Part shown: positions 38,837-47,647 of the stretch, piece by piece | Layout of the letters: each line of letters begins with the position of its first letter | How positions within the stretch are numbered: position 1 is the stretch's first letter | Assembly: GCF_001884065.1 (NCBI RefSeq) | Contig: NZ_MACH01000053.1 | Coordinates: forward strand, 44,444-108,443 | Source of the DNA: Bacillus proteolyticus | GTDB taxonomy: Bacteria > Bacillota > Bacilli > Bacillales > Bacillaceae_G | DNA: 64,000 bases | Direction: 5' to 3' | Translations under genes and position numbers: made by a program | Notes under the pieces: model-generated | Told to the model about the DNA's origin: nothing | Databases searched by the model: none | The model's input: the letters and a program-made list of their open reading frames with translations, nothing else

Positions 38837-41395
38837 CTATTTCACTTGAATATAAACATATCTATTGTATTTTCCATCATCTGTTGTTGCGGTTAAGACA
38901 ACACGTCCGGGTTTTAAAGCTTTCACATGAGTTGTATCATTTTGGGTTTCCAGGGCAATGATGTTTGTGTCACTACTTTTCCAAACTATCTTTTGATTTG
39001 TTGCATTTTCAGGAAGAACGGAGGCAGATACAAGTTTTTCATCTCCTTGGTTTAGCTCAAAAGATCGCTCGTCTACTTTGATACCTGTAACGGGCACGTG
39101 ATTTGGTTCGACAGTTACTTTACATGTTGCTACATATTCGCCAGTAGCAGTTGTTGCAGTGATAGTTGTAGTACCAGTTTGTACAGCATGGATACTTGCT
39201 TTTTCATCCGTTGCTTGTATTGTTGCTACATTTGGATTATCGCTTTTCCAAATTAACTTTTTATTTGTAACGTTTGGGGTAATCTTCGCAACAAGTTCAA
39301 AGGTTTCTCTTTCTTTTAAAGAGTGTTCGGATTGATTAAGTGTAAGGTTAGTAGGGAACGTTTCAAGTAATTTCTCGGGTGTTTTTGCGTCCCAAGTCAT
39401 AGGTTTATTCGAGCGCAGTGCTTGTGCTACAACTGCCGCTGTATCCATATTCGTCATAGAAGTTGTAATAGAGGATTTTGCTAGAATTCCAGGGCCGTTT
39501 GCCGCCCAAAAAATTGTCTTTTCTTCAGGAGATTCTCCGCCATGTCCATATCCTTTTCCTCCGTGGTCCGTTGTCATAATAATGAGGCTATCTTCTAATA
39601 AACCAGCGTCACGAATTGCATCTAATACAACCCCTACATTTTTATCTGTTTTTTCAATTTGTTGCATATATGCGGGGCTACCGTAGCCTTTAGAATGCCC
39701 AGCACCATCAATATCGTCAAAATGAATGAATGTGATCGCAGTATCTTTTCCCTCGGTTTTAATGTAATTTGAGATTTTTGGTGCTAATTGGTCATCCGGG
39801 ACAGACTCTAAGTGAGCGCCTACAGATTGTTCGATAATCCCTTTATTAATAGGACTCCATCCAGCGAATGAGGCTATTTTTGCGTATGGTCGTTCTTGTT
39901 TTAGTACTTTCATAAAGGATGGATAAGGTGAGTTTTCAGGGAATGCTACTGACCCTGCGACTGTATTATCAAGTTTGGTTTTATCAGGTGTTACACCATG
40001 TATGATGCCACCCCAGTTTTGAGCGCTAATCGTTGGTGAAAGAGCTTGCGCGTTATAAGTGCTGGCACCGTTAGCGATAAAATTTTTAATATTAGGAGCA
40101 GTAGCATCTTTAACAGCGATACCGGCTCCATCTAACCCGATAATAAAGACATGTTTGTATGGGTAGTTTGTAGATTGTTTTAACCGCTCTTGAAGAGGAA
40201 GCATGTCCTGTTCGTCAATTTTTCCATCTTCATTTAAATCCGCATGCTTAATTTCATCCCAGTTTGGACTATTTATATCTGATCCGGTGTATTGTTTTAT
40301 AAAGTTTAAATCGTCTTGTTTAAGTAAACCATCACGCGTTATATCTAAAGGATTTCCAACAGTTAGTTCTGCAGTAGCGGCTTTTTTTCCATCTTCAGAA
40401 ATGGCTTGAATTGTCGTTTTCCCAATGCCTTTTCCAATTACTTTGACTCTTTCGTCTGTCGCTTCAATGTCTGCGATGCTTTTATCACTACTTGTCCAAG
40501 TAACTTTTTTATTTGTTGCATCGGAAGGCTGGATATTGGATTGTAAATAGGTGTAACCATCAATATTTAAATGAAGGGTTGGTTGATCAATGGAGATGTC
40601 AGTAACAGCAATTGGTGGAGCGGATTGATACATCTTTTGAACATCTGCAGCTGTTACTGCTTTTCTTAGAATAGATACTTCATCTAGTGTTGCGTCAAAG
40701 TTGTTTCCAAATAAGGTTCCTTTGCCATCAACTCCAATTTTTGTTGTGTAATTTGTATCGATTGTACCTTTCGTTTTACTAATATCAATTTGTTGTTCTA
40801 GCTTTCCGTCTTTATAAATAGTTGCATATCCATCGCGGTCATGAGAAATCGTAATGTGATGCCAAACGTTATCAGCGATATTTGGAATAGAGGCATCTAT
40901 GCGAGAGCTACCAGAAGTTTTGAAATTCCAAAGGAGGGCCTTGTCCTTTAACCCAATAAACCAGCCTAAGTTTCCGCCGCTATTCCAATCTTTATTTGAA
41001 ATGATAGCCGGATCAGCATTTACCCCGGAAGATTTTACCCAAAAGGCTACTGTGAAATCTGTACTTTCTCCAAATTTTAATTGCGAAGTGTCTCCTAAGT
41101 CGATATAAGAAGCGGTTTTTTGTGATATTGCTTTAAACTTGAGAGCCTTATTTATGCGTCCATCTGTAAATAAAGGATTACCATTTTTATACGAAATGAT
41201 GTGATTGGACGCGGAACTATCATTTAGATTTTCCTCGAACGAAAGTTTCATAACCTCGTCAGTGAGTTTTTCTTGTTGCATTTGTATTGCTGGGGTGGGT
41301 GCAGCTAAAACGTTAAATGGAAGTGTCGTGGATAGGATCGTACTCATGGAAAGTGTAGAAATCAATACTGCTTTTTTTATAAAAGGTTGTGTCAT
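38837..41395 (-). CDS. secreted alkaline phosphatase/phosphodiesterase-fold protein with LamG, Ig-like and dockerin-like parts
   Basis: 852 aa. Signal peptide about 1-31 (ends VLAAP). A LamG/concanavalin domain lies at about 45-255 (FTVAFWVKSSG, WHHITISHD), a BIG2 Ig-like domain at about 262-347, and a dockerin-like EF pair at about 352-408 (DITRDGLLKQDDLN, DLNEDGKIDEQDM). The catalytic alkaline-phosphatase fold is about 412-670 (FIIGLDGAGIAVKDATAPN, TTDHGGKGYGHGG), and two further BIG2 domains follow at about 680-852. It is likely released or wall-associated and hydrolyses a phosphodiester or phosphonate. The substrate is unknown. Confidence 0.88.
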   Translation of the reverse strand: MTQPFIKKAVLISTLSMSTILSTTLPFNVLAAPTPAIQMQQEKLTDEVMKLSFEENLNDSSASNHIISYKNGNPLFTDGRINKALKFKAISQKTASYIDLGDTSQLKFGESTDFTVAFWVKSSGVNADPAIISNKDWNSGGNLGWFIGLKDKALLWNFKTSGSSRIDASIPNIADNVWHHITISHDRDGYATIYKDGKLEQQIDISKTKGTIDTNYTTKIGVDGKGTLFGNNFDATLDEVSILRKAVTAADVQKMYQSAPPIAVTDISIDQPTLHLNIDGYTYLQSNIQPSDATNKKVTWTSSDKSIADIEATDERVKVIGKGIGKTTIQAISEDGKKAATAELTVGNPLDITRDGLLKQDDLNFIKQYTGSDINSPNWDEIKHADLNEDGKIDEQDMLPLQERLKQSTNYPYKHVFIIGLDGAGIAVKDATAPNIKNFIANGASTYNAQALSPTISAQNWGGIIHGVTPDKTKLDNTVAGSVAFPENSPYPSFMKVLKQERPYAKIASFAGWSPINKGIIEQSVGAHLESVPDDQLAPKISNYIKTEGKDTAITFIHFDDIDGAGHSKGYGSPAYMQQIEKTDKNVGVVLDAIRDAGLLEDSLIIMTTDHGGKGYGHGGESPEEKTIFWAANGPGILAKSSITTSMTNMDTAAVVAQALRSNKPMTWDAKTPEKLLETFPTNLTLNQSEHSLKERETFELVAKITPNVTNKKLIWKSDNPNVATIQATDEKASIHAVQTGTTTITATTATGEYVATCKVTVEPNHVPVTGIKVDERSFELNQGDEKLVSASVLPENATNQKIVWKSSDTNIIALETQNDTTHVKALKPGRVVLTATTDDGKYNRYVYIQVK

Positions 41396-41622
41396 TTTAA
41401 ATCCTCCTTATATGCTTCTTTAATTAGAATTCGACGGAATTCTGTTTTCTTTTCTAAGATAAATAGTAAAGTACAAATTTTGAGGGATTATAACCAGAAT
41501 ATTGAGATTTTTTTAAGGTGTTGTGAAGTTCCACAGTAATTAAGAAGGATACAAAAATATGACAAATAATATTAAATGAATTGTCATATAAAATTCAAAA
41601 TCATATTAGAAATAATACTTAT

Positions 41623-41665
41623 TTAGAATAATTATTTTGACGTACTTATTATTACTTGTTATAAT
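41623..41665 (+). promoter_or_regulatory. hemH promoter with PerR/Fur-like box
   Basis: TTGACG (41637-41642), 17 bases, TATAAT (41660-41665). TTAGAATAATTATTT (41623-41637) touches the -35 and matches the PerR box TTATAATNATTATAA at most positions (three mismatches). hemH belongs to the PerR regulon in B. subtilis. Confidence 0.55.
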
Positions 41666-41704
41666 TGGAAACAAATGTTCTTGAAAAAGATTCTCATTTA
41701 TAAG

Positions 41705-41845
41705 GTGAAACTTTAATCAGTGGGGGTATCCCCCACTGATTATCAGCCCTCACCAATCGGGCGTTTACGGGCAGTTGATCTTCCGGCTAAATTTTTTGCA
41801 CTCGCCGAATTTTGAGGTGGGAGTCTTACTGCCCGTTAACGTGGG
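41705..41845 (+). repeat. bcr1-like mobile repeat, 141-base long copy
   Basis: It begins GTGAAACTTTAATCAGTGGG and ends CCCGTTAACGTGGG, with the hairpin ATCAGTGGGGG...CCCCCACTGAT and the inner CACTCGCCGAATTTTGAGG part absent from the other copies. ATAAG and ACAAA flank it (degenerate duplication). It lies between the hemH promoter and its ribosome site. Confidence 0.65.
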
Positions 41846-41867
41846 ACAAAATTGAGGTGTTATATAG

Positions 41868-42826
41868 ATGACGAAGAAGAAAATAGGTTTGCTTGTAATG
41901 GCGTATGGAACACCGGAGTCATTAGATGATGTAGAGGCGTATTATACTCATATCCGTCATGGGCGTAAGCCGTCTGAAGAAGCGCTTCAAGATTTAGTAG
42001 GGCGCTATAAAGCGATTGGTGGAATTTCGCCGCTTGCAAAAATTACGAAAGAGCAAGCGCATAAATTAACAGATTCATTGAATAAAATGTATACAGAGTA
42101 TGAATTTGTTTGTTACTTAGGTTTAAAACATATTACTCCGTTTATTGAAGATGCAGTAGAAGAGATGAAGAAAGATGGAATTGAGCAGGCGATTAGCATC
42201 GTATTAGCACCGCACTATTCTACATTTAGCATTAAGCGTATAATGACCGTGCAATTCGCCTATCAAAAGAAATAGGTGGGCCTGTTATTGAACCGATTGA
42301 GCAATGGTACGATGAACCGAAGTTTATTTCGTATTGGGCAAATCAAATACAAGAAACGTTTACTACTATTGCAGATAAAGAGAAAGCAGTCGTAATTTTT
42401 TCGGCGCATAGTTTGCCAGAAAAAATTATTGCAGCAGGTGATTCTTACGTAGAGCAATTACAGCAGACAGCGGATTTAATTGCGGCAGAAGCCGGTATAA
42501 AGCATTATAAAACGGGTTGGCAAAGCGCTGGAAATACACCAGATCCATGGATTGGGCCAGATGTGCAAGATTTAACGAGAGATTTATATGAAGAACATGG
42601 TTATGAGTCTTTCGTATATTGTCCAGTTGGCTTTGTGGCAGAGCATTTAGAAGTTTTATATGACAACGATTATGAATGTAAAGTTGTAACTGATGAATTA
42701 AATGCCGCATATTTTAGACCAAATATGCCTAATTCACAATCTGTATTTATTGATTGCTTAGCTGAAATTGTTTCCAAAAAAATGAAGGAAATAGTTGACA
42801 AGGATTTAGTTTTAAATAATAATTAA
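41868..42826 (+). pseudogene. hemH: ferrochelatase, frameshifted
   Basis: The first frame ends early at 42275 after 135 aa. Past a one-base loss near 42234-42236 (ATTAAGCG where ATTAAAGCG is expected) the +1 frame continues [14 protein letters not shown]... to TAA 42826. Together about 319 aa, the usual ferrochelatase length. The active-site regions are in the second part: [12 protein letters not shown] (His) and [14 protein letters not shown] (Glu). It inserts ferrous iron (or coproporphyrin iron in Firmicutes). As written it is inactive; a second hemH elsewhere is known in the group. Confidence 0.85.
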
Positions 42827-42842
42827 TTTATAATAATTTTAA
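42795..42842 (+). promoter_or_regulatory. katA promoter inside the hemH 3' end, with PerR box
   Basis: TTGACA (42795-42800), 16 bases and TAATAA (42817-42822) lie within the last codons of hemH. TTATAATAATTTTAA (42828-42842) matches the PerR box at 14 of 15 positions and covers the predicted start. Peroxide control of katA by PerR is established in Bacillus. Confidence 0.7.
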
Positions 42843-42882
42843 ATAAATAATAATTACTATGAAAGAAAGAGGATGATCCCCC

Positions 42883-44352
42883 ATGACGAATCCAAATAAT
42901 CGCTTAACAACAAACCAAGGTGCTCCGGTTGGAGATAACCAAAATTCTCGTACAGCTGGTCGCCGTGGACCGGTATTGTTAGAAGACTATCATTTAGTAG
43001 AAAAACTGGCTCACTTTGATCGTGAACGTATTCCAGAGCGCGTTGTGCATGCACGTGGTGCAGGTGCTCATGGTGTATTCGTAACTAAAAACAGCATGAA
43101 GCAATATACGAAAGCAGCGTTTTTACAAAATGAAGGAACTGAAACACCTGTATTCGTTCGTTTCTCAACGGTTATTCATGGTCAAGGTTCTCCGGAAACA
43201 GCGCGTGATCCACGAGGGTTCGCTGTTAAATTTTATACAGAAGAAGGAAACTACGATATCGTAGGTAATCATTTGCCGGTTTTCTTCATTCGTGATGCAA
43301 TTAAATTCCCAGACATGGTGCATTCTTTAAAACCAGCACCTGATACAAATATTCAAACTCCAGATCGTTACTGGGATTTCATGACGTTAACTCCAGAATC
43401 AACACATATGATGACATGGGTGTTTTCTGATTATGGTACACCAGCAAACTACCGTGAAATGGAAGGTTTCGGCGTCCATTCATTTAAATGGATTAATGCA
43501 GAAGGTAAAATCGTTTACATTAAATATCACTGGAAACCACAGCGAGGTGTACGTAACTTAAGTGCAAAAGAAGTGCAAGAAGTACAAGGGAAAGACTTCA
43601 ACCATGCAACTCGTGACTTGTTCGATGCGATCGAAAAAGGAAACCACCCAAAATGGGATTTACACGTACAAGTGATGCAACTAGAAGAAACGGATTCTTT
43701 AGATTTCGATCCATTAGACCCAACGAAAGTATGGCCAGAAGATCGCTTCCCATTAATTGAAGTAGGGACGATGACGTTAAATCGAAATCCGAAAAACTTC
43801 TTCGCAGAAGTAGAGCAAGTGGCATTCTCTCCAAGTGCAACTGTAAATGGTATTGAACCATCTGAAGATAAATTATTACAAGGTCGTTTATTCTCTTACC
43901 CAGATACACAGCGTTATCGCCTTGGTGCAAACTACTTACAAATTCCTGTAAACTGCCCATATGCAGCTGTTCATAACCAACAACGTGATGGTGCGATGCA
44001 AGTGAATCAAAACCCATCTACAATCAACTACGAACCGAGCCGTCATACTGAAAATCCAGTTGAAGACAAAGCTTACCGCGATTCAACTATGAAAGTAGAA
44101 GGCTATGTATCTCGTGAAAAAATTGAGAAACCAAATGATTTCAAACAAGCAGGTGAGCGTTACCGTTCATTCTCTAAAGAAGAACAAGACAACTTAATTG
44201 CGAACTTAACAAATGACTTAAAGGACGTAAATGAGCGCACGAAATTATTAGCTGTTTGTAATTTCTTCCGTGCAGATCAAGAGTATGGAATGCGCTTAGC
44301 GCAAGCTTTAAATGTTGATATTACGCAATATGTAGGGAATACTCCGAAATAA
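42883..44352 (+). CDS. katA: vegetative haem catalase
   Basis: 489 aa. Catalytic His in ERVVHARGAGAHGVF, Asn in FFIRDAIKFPDMVHS and the proximal haem Tyr in YPDTQRYRLGANY; all intact. It breaks hydrogen peroxide in the cytoplasm. It follows hemH, which supplies haem, and has its own PerR-controlled promoter. Confidence 0.97.
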   Translation: MTNPNNRLTTNQGAPVGDNQNSRTAGRRGPVLLEDYHLVEKLAHFDRERIPERVVHARGAGAHGVFVTKNSMKQYTKAAFLQNEGTETPVFVRFSTVIHGQGSPETARDPRGFAVKFYTEEGNYDIVGNHLPVFFIRDAIKFPDMVHSLKPAPDTNIQTPDRYWDFMTLTPESTHMMTWVFSDYGTPANYREMEGFGVHSFKWINAEGKIVYIKYHWKPQRGVRNLSAKEVQEVQGKDFNHATRDLFDAIEKGNHPKWDLHVQVMQLEETDSLDFDPLDPTKVWPEDRFPLIEVGTMTLNRNPKNFFAEVEQVAFSPSATVNGIEPSEDKLLQGRLFSYPDTQRYRLGANYLQIPVNCPYAAVHNQQRDGAMQVNQNPSTINYEPSRHTENPVEDKAYRDSTMKVEGYVSREKIEKPNDFKQAGERYRSFSKEEQDNLIANLTNDLKDVNERTKLLAVCNFFRADQEYGMRLAQALNVDITQYVGNTPK

Positions 44353-44357
44353 ATAGG

Positions 44358-44387
44358 AAAAGACGACCGGGTTTCGGTCGTCTTTTT
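44358..44387 (+). terminator. terminator of katA
   Basis: AAAAGACGACC-GGGTTTC-GGTCGTCTTTTT. Confidence 0.92.
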
Positions 44388-44427
44388 ATGTGTAAAATAA
44401 GCTTTACACGGGGTATTGTACGTTTAA

Positions 44428-44502
44428 ATTATGTCGGAATTTGTTAGTAAATCGATACAATGTGTCGAAACGTCGATATACCCGAAGAATCGCTGATATA
44501 TT
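44428..44502. repeat. intergenic AT-rich repeat motif, copy 2
   Basis: It contains GTAAATCGATA and AATCGCTGATATA as in 1029-1095, within a differing context. Confidence 0.35.
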
Positions 44503-44544
44503 TACATTGATACTGACCGGGGTATACTATCAACAAGTACGATA

Positions 44545-44586
44545 AAAAGAGATGCAATCTACTATGAATAGATTGCATCTCTTTTT
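44545..44586. terminator. bidirectional terminator katA side / amtB
   Basis: AAAAGAGATGCAATCTA ... TAGATTGCATCTCTTTT; it ends at the amtB stop. Confidence 0.9.
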
Positions 44587-45818
44587 TAATTTACCCGCTC
44601 AGTATACTCGTAAGCTTTCTCCCCGTGCATCGAAATATCAAGCCCCATTTGTTCTTCGTGCTCATCGACGCGAACAGGAAGGAAGAAGTTAATAGCCTTA
44701 ATAATGGCGTACGTCATTATGATCGTGAATGCATATGTTGCTCCGATTGCTACAAGTTGTTTGAAAAGGAGAGCTGCGTTTCCGTAAAATAATCCGTTAG
44801 CGCCATCGCTATTTATAGAAGTTGTTGCGAAAAGTCCGGTTGCAATACCGCCCCAAGTTCCTCCGATGCCGTGGCATCCAAATGCATCGAGTGTATCGTC
44901 GTATCCGAATTTTGTTTTTAAGAAGAAGACGGCGCTGAAGCATAATATGCCGCCAATTGCTCCGATAAGAAGAGCGGAGAAAGGTGTAACAAATCCGCAA
45001 GCTGGCGTAATTGCGACTAAACCAGAAACAACCCCGCAAGCAGCTCCCATCGCAGTCGGTTTTGATTGGAAGAACCATTCAGAAAGCATCCAAGTTAGAG
45101 CTGAAGCAGCAGCGGCTATATTTGTATTAATAAATGCAGTTAAAGCTACGTCATTTAAAGATAATGCACTACCGACGTTAAAACCGAACCAGCCGAACCA
45201 GAGTAAGCCTGCGCCTAGCATTGTAAATGGTAAATGATGAGGAGAGGTACCGCTTATGTTTTTTCGTTTTCCTAGGAAAATAGCTAATACAAGACCGGCA
45301 ACACCAGATGTGATATGAACGACATTACCACCAGCGGAGTCTAACGCACCAAGTTCTCTTAGCCACCCGCCAACGCCCCACACCCAATGAGCGACAGGAT
45401 TGTAAACGATTGTTGTCCAAAGAAGGATAAAAATAAGAAAGGCGGAAAATCGCATTCTTTCGGCGAATGCACCTGAAATTAAAGCGGGAGTTAAAATAGC
45501 GAACATAAGTTGGAACATCATAAATAAATTGTGAGGAATAGTAGATGAGTAGTCTGGATTTGGTGCGTAGGTAACTCCATTTAGACCGAACCAATCGAGA
45601 TTGCCAATAAGCCCGTGCCAATCTGGTCCGAATGATAAAGAATAACCGATAACAATCCATTGAATCGAAACGATAGCCATTGCGCTATAACTGTGCATTG
45701 TCGTACTGAGTACGTTTTTACTGCGAACCATGCCCCCGTAAAAAAGTGCTAATCCTGGTGTCATCAACATGACCATTACTGTCGTTACAAAAATAAAAAC
45801 TGTATCTCCCGTATTCAT
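44586..45818 (-). CDS. amtB: ammonium transporter
   Basis: 410 aa with eleven membrane helices. The start VFIFVTTVMVMLMTPGLALFYGGMVR and CGFVTP, FGCHGIGGTWGG (pore His) are typical of Amt/Rh. No glnK follows on the minus strand, unlike many Amt operons. Two GlnR/TnrA-type boxes lie upstream, so nitrogen control is likely. Confidence 0.95.
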   Translation of the reverse strand: MNTGDTVFIFVTTVMVMLMTPGLALFYGGMVRSKNVLSTTMHSYSAMAIVSIQWIVIGYSLSFGPDWHGLIGNLDWFGLNGVTYAPNPDYSSTIPHNLFMMFQLMFAILTPALISGAFAERMRFSAFLIFILLWTTIVYNPVAHWVWGVGGWLRELGALDSAGGNVVHITSGVAGLVLAIFLGKRKNISGTSPHHLPFTMLGAGLLWFGWFGFNVGSALSLNDVALTAFINTNIAAAASALTWMLSEWFFQSKPTAMGAACGVVSGLVAITPACGFVTPFSALLIGAIGGILCFSAVFFLKTKFGYDDTLDAFGCHGIGGTWGGIATGLFATTSINSDGANGLFYGNAALLFKQLVAIGATYAFTIIMTYAIIKAINFFLPVRVDEHEEQMGLDISMHGEKAYEYTERVN

Positions 45819-45835
45819 TCTCTCTCCTCCTATGA

Positions 45836-45852
45836 TGTTAGAAAAGATAACA
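45836..45852. promoter_or_regulatory. GlnR/TnrA box 1 (proximal to amtB)
   Basis: TGTTAGAAAAGATAACA matches TGTNAN7TNACA with full TGTTA/TAACA arms. It ends 18 bases before the amtB start, next to the ribosome site. Confidence 0.7.
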
Positions 45853-45927
45853 TCGACTTGTTATGTTTCATATCATATTCGAAATAAAAAGAAAAATCAA
45901 CTAAAAATTCAGAAAACTTTTGGTTGA

Positions 45928-45944
45928 TGTTAGAAAATCTAACA
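45928..45944. promoter_or_regulatory. GlnR/TnrA box 2 (distal)
   Basis: TGTTAGAAAATCTAACA, again full TGTTA/TAACA arms. It is 92 bases from box 1 and also about 90 bases upstream of the divergent amylase-like gene. Confidence 0.7.
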
Positions 45945-46034
45945 TTAGGTATTTTGGAGGGATAAAATCAACGTATGCGATTTGTTCTAATAATTGGTAT
46001 AATATTCTTACAATTAGAAGTTTGGGGGATGCGT

Positions 46035-47330
46035 GTGAAAAAAATATGGACTAAGGAACTATTCATTTGTTTTTGTTTAGCCGTCGTTTTGTTTGTACCA
46101 ATACATACTTTTGCAGACGAAAAAAGAGAGTGGCGAGATGAAGTCATATATTCCATTATGATTGATCGCTTCAATAATGGAGAACCGAAAAATGACAAAC
46201 AGTTAGACGTTGGAAATTTAGAGGGGTATCAGGGTGGAGATATACGAGGGATTATAAAAAGACTGGATTACATAAAAGAAATGGGTTTTACTACTATTAT
46301 GCTTTCGCCGCTTTTTGAAAGTGAAAAGTATGATGGATTAGGTGTTCAAAACTTTCAAAAAGTAAATGAACATTTCGGAACAGAAAATGATGTGAAAGAA
46401 CTTGTAAATGAGGCTCACCAAAAAGGAATGAAAGTTGTATTTCAATTTCCGATTGGAGAAAACGAACAACAAGTCATCGACTCGATGAAATGGTGGATCA
46501 AAGAAGTTGATTTAGATGGAAGTTATGTAATACATAGTGAAAAAAAGTCGCGTTCTTTCTGGGATGACGTGCAAAAAGATATGCAAGCGATAAAGAAAGA
46601 TTTTCATATTATGACAAAAGAAGATAGTGAATACAACGAAAAAATAGTAGAATCGTTTTCCAAAGCTGATGTATCGGTGAAAGCTTTATATGATGTGAGT
46701 AAAAAAGACGGGGAATCCGTTACATTTTTAGATAATCAAGATACAAAAAGATTTGCCCGGATTGCAAAAGAGAATATGAATTATCCACCATCTCGTTTGA
46801 AACTAGCTCTTACATATTTATTAACATCACCAGGTATACCGAATTTTTATTACGGAACTGAAATCGCATTAGATGGAGGGGGTGCTCCAGATAATAGACG
46901 ATTAATGGATTTTAAATCGGATGAAAAGTTTATGCAGCACATAACGAAGTTAGGTGAACTTAGACAAACGAGACCATCTTTACGACGTGGTACGTTTGAA
47001 CTTCTATATGATAAAGATGGAATGAGTATATTAAAACGAAAGTATAAAGACGAAGTAACACTAGTAGCGATTAATAATACGAAAGAAACACAAAAAGTTT
47101 CCTTGCCTGTAAGTACAATTGGTGAAAAACAAGAGCTAAGAGGATTGTTAGAAGACGAAATTATAAGAGAAGAAAACGGGAATTTTTATCTCGTTTTAAA
47201 GCGAGAAGAATCCAATGTATATAAAGTTAGCGAAGAAACAGGTGTGAATTGGTTATTTATCTCCTTAATAGTTGGTGTGAATGTATTATTTATTGCTTTT
47301 TTAATTGCGGTTAAAAAGAAACGGAAATGA
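46035..47330 (+). CDS. membrane-anchored alpha-amylase-like protein, probably catalytically inactive
   Basis: About 431 aa from GTG 46035 (GGGGG eight bases before). It has an export signal (KKIWTKELFICFCLAVVLFVPIHTFA), a GH13-like body (EVIYSIMIDRFNNGEPKNDKQ, GYQGGDIRGIIKRLDYIKEMG, GIPNFYYGTEIALDGGG) and a C-terminal membrane helix with KKKRK. Normal GH13 catalytic sites are altered: FDFVPNH region reads FQFPIGEN, the nucleophile-Asp strand reads VDLDGSYVIHS and FLDNHD reads FLDNQD. It may be a carbohydrate-binding or regulatory pseudoenzyme. Confidence 0.75.
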   Translation: MKKIWTKELFICFCLAVVLFVPIHTFADEKREWRDEVIYSIMIDRFNNGEPKNDKQLDVGNLEGYQGGDIRGIIKRLDYIKEMGFTTIMLSPLFESEKYDGLGVQNFQKVNEHFGTENDVKELVNEAHQKGMKVVFQFPIGENEQQVIDSMKWWIKEVDLDGSYVIHSEKKSRSFWDDVQKDMQAIKKDFHIMTKEDSEYNEKIVESFSKADVSVKALYDVSKKDGESVTFLDNQDTKRFARIAKENMNYPPSRLKLALTYLLTSPGIPNFYYGTEIALDGGGAPDNRRLMDFKSDEKFMQHITKLGELRQTRPSLRRGTFELLYDKDGMSILKRKYKDEVTLVAINNTKETQKVSLPVSTIGEKQELRGLLEDEIIREENGNFYLVLKREESNVYKVSEETGVNWLFISLIVGVNVLFIAFLIAVKKKRK

Positions 47331-47381
47331 GTAACTCTTCTTTTTAGTAGTCCGTTTGCAGTTTAAGATGAGGTGAGATAT

Positions 47382-47609
47382 TTGGGGAGAAAGAAGTTGT
47401 TCGCTCTATGTTCTTGTCTTCTTATCGTATTCGTAAGTTTGTATTTTGGGGCCAACGGTGACGATGGGGAATTTGTTCAGTGGGGCGATAGTGTTCATTC
47501 TGTTGATACAGCGGTTCTTAAGAGAAATAATATTAAATACAAAATTGAAAATGATAAAGTGTATATTCCAGAAAAATCATTTGATAAAGCAATATATTGT
47601 TGCTCGTAA
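47382..47609 (+). CDS. small exported protein, unknown
   Basis: 75 aa from TTG 47382 (AGGTGAG six bases before). N-terminal hydrophobic helix LFALCSCLLIVFVSLYFG, then a soluble part VQWGDSVHSVDTAVLKRNN ending in CCS. It follows the amylase-like gene by 51 bases and could be in its operon. Confidence 0.55.
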   Translation: MGRKKLFALCSCLLIVFVSLYFGANGDDGEFVQWGDSVHSVDTAVLKRNNIKYKIENDKVYIPEKSFDKAIYCCS

Positions 47610-47616
47610 TAAGTAT

Positions 47617-47644
47617 AAAACCTCCTCTGAATAGAGGAGGTTTC
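47617..47644. terminator. bidirectional terminator, small gene / yajQ
   Basis: AAACCTCCTCT-GAAT-AGAGGAGGTTT with T run. Confidence 0.88.
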
Positions 47645-47647
47645 TTT

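Larger units (their letters stand above)
41396..41867. other. 472-base intergenic region with hemH promoter and bcr1-like element
   Basis: It contains the divergent leader of the secreted protein, a PerR-like box and sigma-A promoter (41623-41665) and the longest bcr1-like copy (41705-41845), all listed separately. No gene was seen. Confidence 0.8.

Noticed and set aside
38837-41395. Cellulosome dockerin function
   Set aside because: Only one loose EF-hand pair; no cohesin partner or cellulase context. Kept only as dockerin-like.
46035-47330. Active secreted alpha-amylase
   Set aside because: The usual catalytic Asp/Glu/Asp regions are not recognisable in the protein.
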